Both the position numbers and the translations under genes were made by a program. This document shows, in pieces, positions 18,269 through 25,540 of a stretch of 64,000 nt of DNA. The notes below the pieces were generated by a model. That model was given only the letters and a program-made list of their open reading frames with translations. It searched no databases and was not told where the DNA came from. The DNA is from CBDUXT01 sp965371245 (GTDB lineage: Bacteria; Planctomycetota; Phycisphaerae; UBA1845): assembly GCA_965371245.1 (NCBI GenBank), contig CBDUXT010000021.1:1-64000 (forward strand). The letters are read 5' to 3'. Position 1 is the first letter of the stretch, and each line of letters starts with the position of its first letter.

Positions 18269-18463
18269 ATGATCACCGTCACAAGGTTGGACAAACGGGT
18301 CGTCGTGTTGAACGCGGACCTGATCAAGATGCTCGAGGCGACGCCGGACACGATCATTACGCTCATCAACGGCGACACGATCATTGTTCGCGATTCCGTC
18401 GAAGAGGTGGTCAAGCGGGCGGTCGATTACCAGCGGCAGGTGCGCGGGTTTCAGGTCGTCTGA
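18269..18463 (+). CDS. flbD: FlbD family flagellar protein (SwrD-like)
   Basis: 64 residues from ATG 18269 behind GGAAGGACGAG. The pattern ITVTRLDKRVVVLNADLIKMLEATPDTIITLINGDTIIVRDSVEEVV is a full match to the small FlbD family found between flgE and motA in Gram-positives and spirochaetes. In Bacillus subtilis the homologue SwrD raises motor power by affecting stators. This is not the Caulobacter FlbD regulator of the same name. Confidence 0.93.
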   Translation: MITVTRLDKRVVVLNADLIKMLEATPDTIITLINGDTIIVRDSVEEVVKRAVDYQRQVRGFQVV

Positions 18464-18481
18464 TCGCCCGTGGGCTTGGCG

Positions 18482-18550
18482 CCCGTTGAGGACGGGTTTA
18501 TCGGCCCGCCGCGGTTCAACGCGGCGGCGGCGGCTCACGGCTAAGTGAGC
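18482..18550 (+). promoter_or_regulatory. three consecutive hairpins between flbD and motA
   Basis: The 151-base flbD-motA gap contains CCCGT/ACGGG (18482-18496), CCGCCGCG/CGCGGCGG with a 6-base loop (18506-18527) and GCTCAC/GTGAGC with a 6-base loop (18533-18550). No U-tract follows. This could be a processing or partial termination site separating hook from motor genes. Confidence 0.45.
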
Positions 18551-18614
18551 GTCGCCGGCAGGTCGATACCGATGGTGGTGCCCTGGTAAGCCGCTGGGGC
18601 GGACGGAACGGACC

Positions 18615-19388
18615 ATGGATATTGCAACGGTTATCGGTCTGGTCTCGGGAACGGCGCTGCTCCTGTGGGCCATCATGGGCAAGAGCGACCTGGGAACGTT
18701 CATCGACGGCGGATCGGTAGCGATTGTTCTGGGTGGCTCGGTCAGTGCGGCGATGGTGAGCTTTCCGATCGGCAACATCATTGGGATCGCCAGGGTGGTC
18801 AAGAATTGCTTCTTCGCCCGATCCCGAGATCCGGGCGCGCTCATCGGCGAGATGGTCCGGTACGCGGAGGTCGCCCGACGTGACGGGATCCTCGCGCTCG
18901 AGAACGTAACCAACGAGATCGACGACCCATTCTTAGTGTCGGGTATCCAGATGGCGATCGACGGGACGGACCCGGACCTGATCCAGTCGGTCCTGATGAG
19001 CGATCTCGAAGCGGTCGAGGCGCGGCATGCGGAGGGCAAGGCGCTGTTCGACAACATCGGGCGATTTGCGCCGGCGTTCGGCATGATCGGTACGCTGATT
19101 GGGCTGGTCATCATGCTCAAGAACATGGAGGACCCCGCGAGCATCGGGCCGGCGATGGCGGTGGCGCTGTTGACCACGATGTACGGTGCGCTGCTGGCGA
19201 ACCTGATCGCGTTGCCCATGGCGGAGAAGCTGGGGCTGCGCAGCCGGGAAGAAGGGCTGCTCAGCATGATCGTGGTGCGCGGGGTGATGGCGATCCAGTC
19301 CGGCGACAATCCGAGGATCGTAGAGCAAAAGCTCAAGACGTTCCTACCGAACCGGCTCCGTGATGGGGCGGGGGCGCAGGCAGCCTAG
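18615..19388 (+). CDS. motA: flagellar stator protein MotA
   Basis: 257 residues with four expected TM segments. The third (about 150-170, FAPAFGMIGTLIGLVIML) and fourth (about 180-201) carry the conserved pore prolines Pro153 and Pro179. The cytoplasmic loop between TM2 and TM3 has the charged region that meets FliG (for example RRDGILALE, EAVEARHAEG). It is the PomA/MotA-short type seen with flbD. It forms the ion channel with MotB, whose gene starts 11 bases later. Confidence 0.95.
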   Translation: MDIATVIGLVSGTALLLWAIMGKSDLGTFIDGGSVAIVLGGSVSAAMVSFPIGNIIGIARVVKNCFFARSRDPGALIGEMVRYAEVARRDGILALENVTNEIDDPFLVSGIQMAIDGTDPDLIQSVLMSDLEAVEARHAEGKALFDNIGRFAPAFGMIGTLIGLVIMLKNMEDPASIGPAMAVALLTTMYGALLANLIALPMAEKLGLRSREEGLLSMIVVRGVMAIQSGDNPRIVEQKLKTFLPNRLRDGAGAQAA

Positions 19389-19399
19389 AGGTTCGCGCG

Positions 19400-20161
19400 A
19401 TGGCAAGCAAGAAACCTGATAAACCGGCCGGCGCGCCCGAGTGGATGGTGACCTACGGCGACGCGATGACGTTGCTACTGGCTTTCTTCGTGATCATCGT
19501 CTCCATGAGTGAGGTCAAGCAGGACGAGCGTTTTCAGCAGGTCATGGAGTCACTCCGTCGTGCCTTCGGTGGCTACGTCGGCTCGGTGGGCGACGTTCCC
19601 GTTCAGAACACACCGACGAACACGCTGATCCAGCGATTGCTGGAACTCGACGCGCCGATCTATCAAGACAAAAAGGGTGACTCGGAGGAGGAAGGGATCC
19701 ATGGCCGGCGGTTTCGAGTTACCGACGTGCGTGACGGGTTGGAGGTCGTGATCGGCGGTCGGATCACCTTCGAGCGGTTCAGCGCGACGCTCAAGCCCGA
19801 GGGGCGCGACTTGATCGGGCGTGCGGCCGAGCTATTGGCCGGCTACAACACGCGCATCCTGATCCGTGGTCACGCGACACGTGAGCCCCTACCGCCCGAT
19901 TCGCTTTACGAGGACGCGCGCGATCTATCCTATGCGCGGGCGCGGGCTGTTTCGCAGGAACTGGAGCGCCACGGCGTTCGACGCGTCCGGCTGGTGCCGG
20001 TGGTCGTCGGCAATACTGCTCCGGTGGCACGGCAGGCGTACACGGAGGCGCGCCGGGCGCTGAACCGGCGTGTGGAGATTCTGGTTACGGAGGACCTCAT
20101 CGATGACTACGCCGGTTCCACGCTGGCGGATGATCTGAAGGAGTCCCCGAATGGCAAATGA
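19400..20161 (+). CDS. motB: flagellar stator protein MotB
   Basis: 253 residues: a TM helix within PEWMVTYGDAMTLLLAFFVIIVSMSE carries the ion-binding Asp21, equivalent to Asp32 of E. coli MotB. An OmpA-like peptidoglycan-binding domain follows (about 110-235: ILIRGHATRE, LSYARARAVSQEL, RALNRRVEILV). All functional residues are present. The coding sequence overlaps fliL by 11 bases, so translation is likely coupled. Whether the ion is H+ or Na+ cannot be read from this segment alone. Confidence 0.95.
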   Translation: MASKKPDKPAGAPEWMVTYGDAMTLLLAFFVIIVSMSEVKQDERFQQVMESLRRAFGGYVGSVGDVPVQNTPTNTLIQRLLELDAPIYQDKKGDSEEEGIHGRRFRVTDVRDGLEVVIGGRITFERFSATLKPEGRDLIGRAAELLAGYNTRILIRGHATREPLPPDSLYEDARDLSYARARAVSQELERHGVRRVRLVPVVVGNTAPVARQAYTEARRALNRRVEILVTEDLIDDYAGSTLADDLKESPNGK

Positions 20162-20678
20162 AGAAGGCGGTCTGGCACCGGAGGTGGACGGGGGGCGAAC
20201 CCGCCGTCTCTTTCCGGTGATGGTCGTGGCGCTCTTGATGGGGGTGGAGGGCGTCGGAGTGTTTTTCCTGGCCAAGGCGATCAGCCCGACGCCCGTAGCG
20301 GTACTAGCAGCGGGCGTCGAGGGCGAAGACGGTGCCGACTCGACCGGGAAAAACGCCTTGATCGAGGTTGAGCTGGCCGACTGCCGCCCCAGCAACATGA
20401 TGGGTGGCAAGTTCATTACGTTCGACATGCGCGTATCAGGGCTGGTAGCGGCCGAGGATGTTGAGCGGGCGGAGCGGCTCATTCGGGCCAAGCGTGCGCG
20501 GCTTGAGGACGGGGTCAACACTGTTATCCGCAGCGCCGAGCCCAAGCACCTGAACGAGCCGAAGCTGACCACCATCAAACGGCGCCTCAAGTACGAATTC
20601 GATGAAATCTTCGGCGATGATCAACTGATCAAGGAGGTGTTGATCCCAAAGTGGCTTCAGTCACGACGGGGGGTTTGA
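20151..20678 (+). CDS. fliL: flagellar basal body-associated protein FliL
   Basis: 175 residues with one TM segment (about 20-42) after a short basic cytoplasmic tail. The periplasmic domain contains FITFDMRVSGLVAAEDVERAERLIRAKRARLEDGVNTVIRS and LKYEFDEIFGDDQLIKEVLIPKW, the stomatin-like FliL pattern near the C-terminus. FliL rings surround the stator and boost torque. It overlaps motB. In most operons fliM follows; here a 75-base gap leads straight to fliN. Confidence 0.88.
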   Translation: MANEEGGLAPEVDGGRTRRLFPVMVVALLMGVEGVGVFFLAKAISPTPVAVLAAGVEGEDGADSTGKNALIEVELADCRPSNMMGGKFITFDMRVSGLVAAEDVERAERLIRAKRARLEDGVNTVIRSAEPKHLNEPKLTTIKRRLKYEFDEIFGDDQLIKEVLIPKWLQSRRGV

Positions 20679-20753
20679 TTGTCGGTGCCTGCGACGATGC
20701 TCCGATAGTAGCCCGTAGCCGAATCAGCGGAACCTTTTTTCACGGATGGAGTC

Positions 20754-21494
20754 GTGGAAGATACGCCCAACGATCAACCACAGGGGTCGGCCGACGTCGG
20801 AGACGGCGGTCTTGACCAATCGATGATCGACGCGCTCATGAACGGCGCGTCGAGCGATTCAACCGATGCGCCTTCCGAGGCACCTCCGACGCCTGAATCA
20901 AGTGGTGTGCAAGAGGTCACCCAGGCCGACATTGACGCGCTGATGTCGGCGGCGAAAGGCGAAGAAGCCCCCGAATCGTCAGCCGGCGACACCGACCAGG
21001 AGGAGGGAGCGGCGAAGCCTCCCGAGCCCGAAGCTGATGCGCGTGTGGACACGCTGGGTCGGCCCTTTGATGAGGCGGCGGCGGCCATGCAGGCGGCCAT
21101 CGAGGAGGAGAAGGCAACGGCTCAGGCGGCCTCGGCCTCGGCTCCGCCACCGCCCCCCCAGCCTTCCGCGCCGCCGCCCCCCACGACAGAGTTTGAGTTC
21201 CCCGAGCTCAGCGACACGCTGGGTCTCGACATCGACTCCAAGCGCGTCGCCATGCTCAACGACGTCAACCTGCGCGTGGAGATCGAGTTGGGACGGACGC
21301 GCATGTTGGTGGAGGACGTGCTCAAGCTCGATGAGGGAAGCGTCGTGGAGCTCGACAAGCTTGCCGGCGATCCGGTGGACGTCTACGTGAACGGGCGGCT
21401 CATCGCGCGGGGGGAAGTGCTTGTCCTCAATGACAATTTCTGCGTTCGAATCAGCGAGGTCTTGTCCAATGACCCGCACCGAGTGAGCGCATGA
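20754..21494 (+). CDS. fliN: motor switch protein FliN with two N-terminal CheY-binding-type motifs
   Basis: 246 residues from GTG 20754 (GGAG at 20747-20750 is close; exact start uncertain). The C-terminal SpoA domain (about 168-238) is typical FliN. The 165-residue N-terminal extension is unusual. It has two copies of the FliM/FliY N-terminal motif, LDQSMIDALMNG (20-31) and VTQADIDALMSA (55-66), close to the LSQxEIDALLNG that binds CheY-P in FliM. An acidic linker and a Pro-rich stretch (130-143) follow. No FliM middle domain (CheC-like) is present, so this is not FliM or full FliY. fliM is absent from its usual place beside it. Confidence 0.92.
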   Translation: MEDTPNDQPQGSADVGDGGLDQSMIDALMNGASSDSTDAPSEAPPTPESSGVQEVTQADIDALMSAAKGEEAPESSAGDTDQEEGAAKPPEPEADARVDTLGRPFDEAAAAMQAAIEEEKATAQAASASAPPPPPQPSAPPPPTTEFEFPELSDTLGLDIDSKRVAMLNDVNLRVEIELGRTRMLVEDVLKLDEGSVVELDKLAGDPVDVYVNGRLIARGEVLVLNDNFCVRISEVLSNDPHRVSA

Positions 21495-22348
21495 TGAACG
21501 GTACCCTCATGAATCGACCCTTTCGCTTCGCGTTGCGCTCCGACGGCATCCGCGGTCTGTTGGCCGCGGTCGTGTTCTCGGCGGGCGGCACATGGTGCTG
21601 GGCCGCGGGGCCGGCGGGCGCGCCGCCGGACAAGACTACGACAACCGTGGCATTGAACCAGAGCGCGTCCGTTGTCGCGGTCGGGCAACCGGGCGATTCC
21701 GAATCGAGCGAGGTAGCCCCCGCGGGTTCGCCGACTGCGGATCCGGCCTTGCAGACCGCTTCGGGAGCCACACCTCCGTCTTCGTCGGCTGAGGCCAAAC
21801 CGCGCAGGTCGATTCTGCCGCTTCGACAACGGTCGCGCGCCGCTGCGGGGGATTTGACGGACCGCGCCATCAAGCATCGTGCGGAAGCGTGGTATCAAAC
21901 CGGGCTTGGATCGCTGGGCATTGTGCTGGCGGTCGTTGCGGTCTCCGTCTGGGCGGTGCGACGGTGGGTTCCCGCAGCGCGATCGGGGAGCGGTTCGGCG
22001 ATGCGGGTCTCCGGGCGGGTGAACCTGACGCCGAAACACTCCATTGCTCTTGTGCATGTAGGCCGACGGTACCTTCTGGTCGGTCTATCGGGCGATCGGA
22101 TGACCATACTATCCGAGGTGTCCGACCCCGACGAGGTGGCTGATCTCGCCGCCCGCGTCAACGAATCGGGGACTCGCGCACGTGGGAGCTTCGACGATAT
22201 CCTGATCAGCGAGGCGACGGATTTTCGATCGGCAACGGCGCCAAAGGACGAGGACACGAAGCACGTCCCTGCGGCGATCGGCGGGAGGCGGCGGTTGACG
22301 GGTTTGCAAGATCTCGTCGATCGCTTGAAGTCGCTCCAAACAAAATAG
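21491..22348 (+). CDS. fliO: flagellar export protein FliO
   Basis: 285 residues, overlapping fliN by 4 bases (ATGA). A signal-like hydrophobic segment (about 21-39), a roughly 95-residue Ala/Ser/Pro-rich linker and a TM segment (about 137-158) precede the FliO cytoplasmic domain (RVNLTPKHSIALVHVGRRYLLVGLSGDRMTILSEV). FliO helps FliP assemble into the export gate. The long periplasmic linker exceeds that of enterobacterial FliO. Family identity rests on the conserved domain and on the following fliPQR. Confidence 0.88.
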   Translation: MMNGTLMNRPFRFALRSDGIRGLLAAVVFSAGGTWCWAAGPAGAPPDKTTTTVALNQSASVVAVGQPGDSESSEVAPAGSPTADPALQTASGATPPSSSAEAKPRRSILPLRQRSRAAAGDLTDRAIKHRAEAWYQTGLGSLGIVLAVVAVSVWAVRRWVPAARSGSGSAMRVSGRVNLTPKHSIALVHVGRRYLLVGLSGDRMTILSEVSDPDEVADLAARVNESGTRARGSFDDILISEATDFRSATAPKDEDTKHVPAAIGGRRRLTGLQDLVDRLKSLQTK

Positions 22349-22397
22349 GGGTCGTCGGTTGCTCCGGCGGTATGGTTCCCGCGCGTAGGAGATGCGC

Positions 22398-23225
22398 ATG
22401 GTCTTGGAGCATGGATGCTCGCTTCGCGGTCGCGTGATGGCGGCCGCCGTAATGTTCGCGTCTCTGTGCGCCGGCGGCGCGCACGCACAGGATCCCCCTG
22501 CCCGGCCGCTGGACAACATCGCCGGCATTCCCGACCTCACGCAGCTTCTTCCTCCCGCCACCGATACGAAGGGCGTCAGCGCGACGCTCAAGATCGTCGT
22601 TCTTCTGACGGTCTTGACGCTGGTGCCGTCTATTCTGGTGATGGTGACGGCCTTCCCTCGGATTATCGTCGTCTTGTCCTTGCTGCGCCAGGCGGTCGGT
22701 ACGCAGCAACTCCCACCGGGGCAGGTGCTGCTGGGGCTTTCGTTGTTCCTAACCATGCTGGTCATGACACCGACTTGGCAAAAGGTTCAGGCCGACGCGC
22801 TGTCGCCTTATCTGGAGAACCAACTCGGGCAGGCCGAGGCGTTCGACATCACGGCCGGGCACCTCAAGGACTTCATGTACCGCCAGATAGAGCAGGCCGG
22901 GCATTACGAGGACATCTATCTGTTCCTCGAATATGTCGAGGATCGGCAGATTCCACCCACGGAGGAGATCAACCTCGCAGAGTTGCCGCTGACGGTGATG
23001 ATCCCGGCCTTCATGCTCAGTGAACTCAAGACGGCGTTTATCATGGGTTTTCGCATCTATCTGCCGTTCCTGGTCATCGACATGGTGATCGCGACCGTTC
23101 TGTTGTCCATGGGCATGATGATGTTGCCCCCCGTGCTGATTTCGCTTCCGTTCAAAATCCTGTTGTTCGTGCTGGCCGACGGCTGGCACCTGGTGGTGCA
23201 GACGTTGTTGCTCAGTTTTGCCTGA
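22398..23225 (+). CDS. fliP: flagellar export gate protein FliP
   Basis: 275 residues from ATG 22398, which is 6 bases after AGGAG; the ATG at 22392 abuts that site and is less likely. A cleavable signal peptide (…CAGGAHA) precedes the mature protein. Hallmarks are VMVTAFPRIIVVLSLLRQAVGTQQLPP, LPLTVMIPAFMLSELKTAFIMGF and the C-terminal KILLFVLADGWHLVVQTLL. Five FliP subunits form the core of the export gate. Confidence 0.97.
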   Translation: MVLEHGCSLRGRVMAAAVMFASLCAGGAHAQDPPARPLDNIAGIPDLTQLLPPATDTKGVSATLKIVVLLTVLTLVPSILVMVTAFPRIIVVLSLLRQAVGTQQLPPGQVLLGLSLFLTMLVMTPTWQKVQADALSPYLENQLGQAEAFDITAGHLKDFMYRQIEQAGHYEDIYLFLEYVEDRQIPPTEEINLAELPLTVMIPAFMLSELKTAFIMGFRIYLPFLVIDMVIATVLLSMGMMMLPPVLISLPFKILLFVLADGWHLVVQTLLLSFA

Positions 23226-23270
23226 CGGCGCTGACTGAGACGGGTAGCGCGGTCACGGAAGGAACCCGAG

Positions 23271-23531
23271 ATGGACTTCACCGATGCGTTGGAACTGGGA
23301 AGAAACGCGTTCTGGATGGCGCTGACCACGTCGGCTCCGATCCTCGTCGTGGGTCTCGTGGTCGGGTTGGTGATCGCGCTGTTTCAGGCGGTCACGCAGC
23401 TTCAAGAGCAAACGCTTACGTTCGTTCCCAAGATCGCGGCCATGGTGATCGCCGCCTCCATTTTCATCCCCTGGATCGGCGAGCGGATGATCGCCTTTAC
23501 GGTGGAAATGTTCACGACGGTGCCGTGGTAG
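23271..23531 (+). CDS. fliQ: flagellar export gate protein FliQ
   Basis: 86 residues and two TM helices, exactly the family size. The core ILVVGLVVGLVIALFQAVTQLQEQTLTFVPKI is diagnostic. Preceded by GGAAGGAACCCGAG. It forms the FliP5Q4R1 gate with its neighbours. Confidence 0.97.
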   Translation: MDFTDALELGRNAFWMALTTSAPILVVGLVVGLVIALFQAVTQLQEQTLTFVPKIAAMVIAASIFIPWIGERMIAFTVEMFTTVPW

Positions 23532-23579
23532 TCGCGCGCTCCGCCCCGACGGGATGCGGCCGAACCACAGGAGCATTCT

Positions 23580-24380
23580 TTGCCCTGGACTCTCTTCGAC
23601 ATTTTGTCGGCACTGCCGACATTCGCGCTGGTGCTGTTTCGTCTGTCGGGGCTGATGCTGACGGCGCCGTTATTCAGCAGCCGCGTCGTGCCGATTCCGG
23701 TTCGCGCGGGGCTGACGATCATCCTCGCCGCGATGATCTTTCCCCTTGTGCATCGACAGGCGCCCGCGGACCTCACGCTGGCGACCGCGCTCGTGGGCGG
23801 GGTCGGGGAGATCATGATCGGCGCGATCATCGGACTCTCGGTTTCCCTCATCATCGAGACGGGCGCCGTCGCGGGGCTGATCGTCGGGCGCCAGGCGAGC
23901 ATTGGGCTCGCCACCGTGTTCGATCCGTCGCGCAACGATCAATCCTCGATCATCGGGCAGATCTATACGTTGACGCTCACTGCGATGTTTCTGATGGTCG
24001 GTGGACACCGTGCCACCGTTGCGGCCGTTCTCGATACCTATCAGGTGATCCCGCTGCTTTCGTTCACCATGGACGAATCGCTCATCGTCATGCTGGCCGA
24101 GATGCTCACCGCCGCGTTCACCCTCGGGCTTCGCCTGGCGGGACCGGTCTTGATCGCGCTCTTCTTGATGGGGTCGGCTCTGGCGTTTCTATCTCGGACG
24201 ATGCCACAGCTCAACATTTTGACGGTTGGGTTTTCGATGCGGGTGATGGTGGGCCTGGGCGTGTCGGCGCTGGCCATGTATGGAAGCGCAGACCTGTTGT
24301 TGGACGCCGTGTGGGACGGTCTGACGACGGTGCGTAGCGGCTTCGGGTTGGATCCAAGCCGTCTGCATCTGGTGAACTAA
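23580..24380 (+). CDS. fliR: flagellar export gate protein FliR
   Basis: 266 residues starting at TTG 23580, the only start with a good ribosome-binding site (ACAGGAG, 23567-23573). The rare start may keep this single-copy gate subunit low relative to FliP and FliQ. The family core includes FRLSGLMLTAPLFSSRVVPIPVRAGL, QASIGLATVFDPSRNDQSSIIGQ and FLSRTMPQLNILTVGF. Six or so hydrophobic segments. Its stop overlaps the flhB ATG by one base. Confidence 0.95.
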   Translation: MPWTLFDILSALPTFALVLFRLSGLMLTAPLFSSRVVPIPVRAGLTIILAAMIFPLVHRQAPADLTLATALVGGVGEIMIGAIIGLSVSLIIETGAVAGLIVGRQASIGLATVFDPSRNDQSSIIGQIYTLTLTAMFLMVGGHRATVAAVLDTYQVIPLLSFTMDESLIVMLAEMLTAAFTLGLRLAGPVLIALFLMGSALAFLSRTMPQLNILTVGFSMRVMVGLGVSALAMYGSADLLLDAVWDGLTTVRSGFGLDPSRLHLVN

Positions 24381-25459
24381 TGGCTGAATTCGCTGACGAA
24401 AAGACAGAACCGGCCACGCCTCGACGGCGTCGGGATGCCCGCGCCCGGGGCGAAGTCGCGCGGAGCCAGGATCTGACCGCGGCCGCGTTGTTGCTTGCCG
24501 GTTTCCTGGCGCTGGCGTTGGTCGGTCCCGGCATCTGGCAGGGACTTCTCGACCTGACCCGGGCGGCTCTGACGGGTGAACGGGTCGAACGGTTGGACGA
24601 TCTGCTGGTGTTTGCCGGTGCGTCCGCGGTTGAGGCGGCCAAGCGCACGATGCCGTTTCTCCTGATCCTTTTCGTCGCCACGCTGGCGGCTCTGATCGCA
24701 CAGATCGGGCTGCTGTTCACCTGGCACCCGTTGACGCCCAGCCTCAACAAGATCAATCCGCTGAACGGGATCAAGAAACTGCTGTCCGTGCGATCCGTCA
24801 TGCTGGCGGTGATCAACTTCGGCAAGCTTTTGGTCGTCGGTGTGGTGGCCTACGTCACCTTAAAGGGGAGTGCGGCGGCCATCGTGTTCGCGCTGAACCT
24901 GGGCTTCGAAACCATGTTCAGTCTCGGGTCGGCGCTGATGTTTGACCTGGGTATGCGCCTCGGGCTGGCGATGCTGATCTTGGCGCTGCTCGATTTCGCC
25001 TGGCAGAAATACAAACACGAACGCGACCTTCGCATGACCAAGGAAGAGGTCAAAGACGAGCTGCGCAGCATGGAAGGTGACCCGAAGATGAAGGGGCGAA
25101 GGCGGGATGTGCAGTTGCAACTGGCGATGCAGCGCTTGAGAAAAGACGTGCCCACCGCGGACGTGATCGTGACGAACCCCACGCACGTGGCCGTCGCGAT
25201 TTCGTACGATGCGGAAACCATGTCCGCTCCCAAGGTTGTTTCCAAGGGGGCCGACTTCGTGGCTCTTCGCATCCGACACATTGCGCAGGAGTGCGGCATC
25301 CCGATCGTCGCGCGCCCGCCGCTGGCGCGGGCGCTGTTCGAGAGCGTGGACGTCGGCGGGCATGTCCCGGAGCAGCTGTACAAGGCGATCGCCGAGGTGC
25401 TCGCCTATGTGTACGAGCTGACGGGTCGATCTCCGGCGGCGGCGCGAGCCCTCGCGTAG
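24380..25459 (+). CDS. flhB: flagellar export switch protein FlhB
   Basis: 359 residues. The N-terminal EKTEPATPRRRRDARARGEVARS is the FlhB opening, then four TM segments (about 33-55, 90-112, 145-165, 185-207), a charged linker and the autocleaving domain with Asn266-Pro267-Thr268-His269 in VIVTNPTHVAVAISY. Cleavage at NPTH allows the switch from hook to filament export under FliK control. All residues are intact. Confidence 0.97.
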   Translation: MAEFADEKTEPATPRRRRDARARGEVARSQDLTAAALLLAGFLALALVGPGIWQGLLDLTRAALTGERVERLDDLLVFAGASAVEAAKRTMPFLLILFVATLAALIAQIGLLFTWHPLTPSLNKINPLNGIKKLLSVRSVMLAVINFGKLLVVGVVAYVTLKGSAAAIVFALNLGFETMFSLGSALMFDLGMRLGLAMLILALLDFAWQKYKHERDLRMTKEEVKDELRSMEGDPKMKGRRRDVQLQLAMQRLRKDVPTADVIVTNPTHVAVAISYDAETMSAPKVVSKGADFVALRIRHIAQECGIPIVARPPLARALFESVDVGGHVPEQLYKAIAEVLAYVYELTGRSPAAARALA

Positions 25460-25476
25460 TGAGTGTGGTGCAATGT

Positions 25477-25499
25477 TTCGCCGATCGGTGGTCGGCGAA
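25477..25499 (+). promoter_or_regulatory. perfect stem-loop between flhB and flhA
   Basis: TTCGCCGA (25477-25484) and TCGGCGAA (25492-25499) form an uninterrupted 8-bp stem with a 7-base loop, followed by GTTTGTG rather than a clean U-run. It lies 18 bases after the flhB stop. Transcript stabilisation or partial attenuation before flhA is possible. Confidence 0.4.
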
Positions 25500-25540
25500 G
25501 TTTGTGAGCGAGAGGATGACTTTCAGTCCGGCATAGAGGC

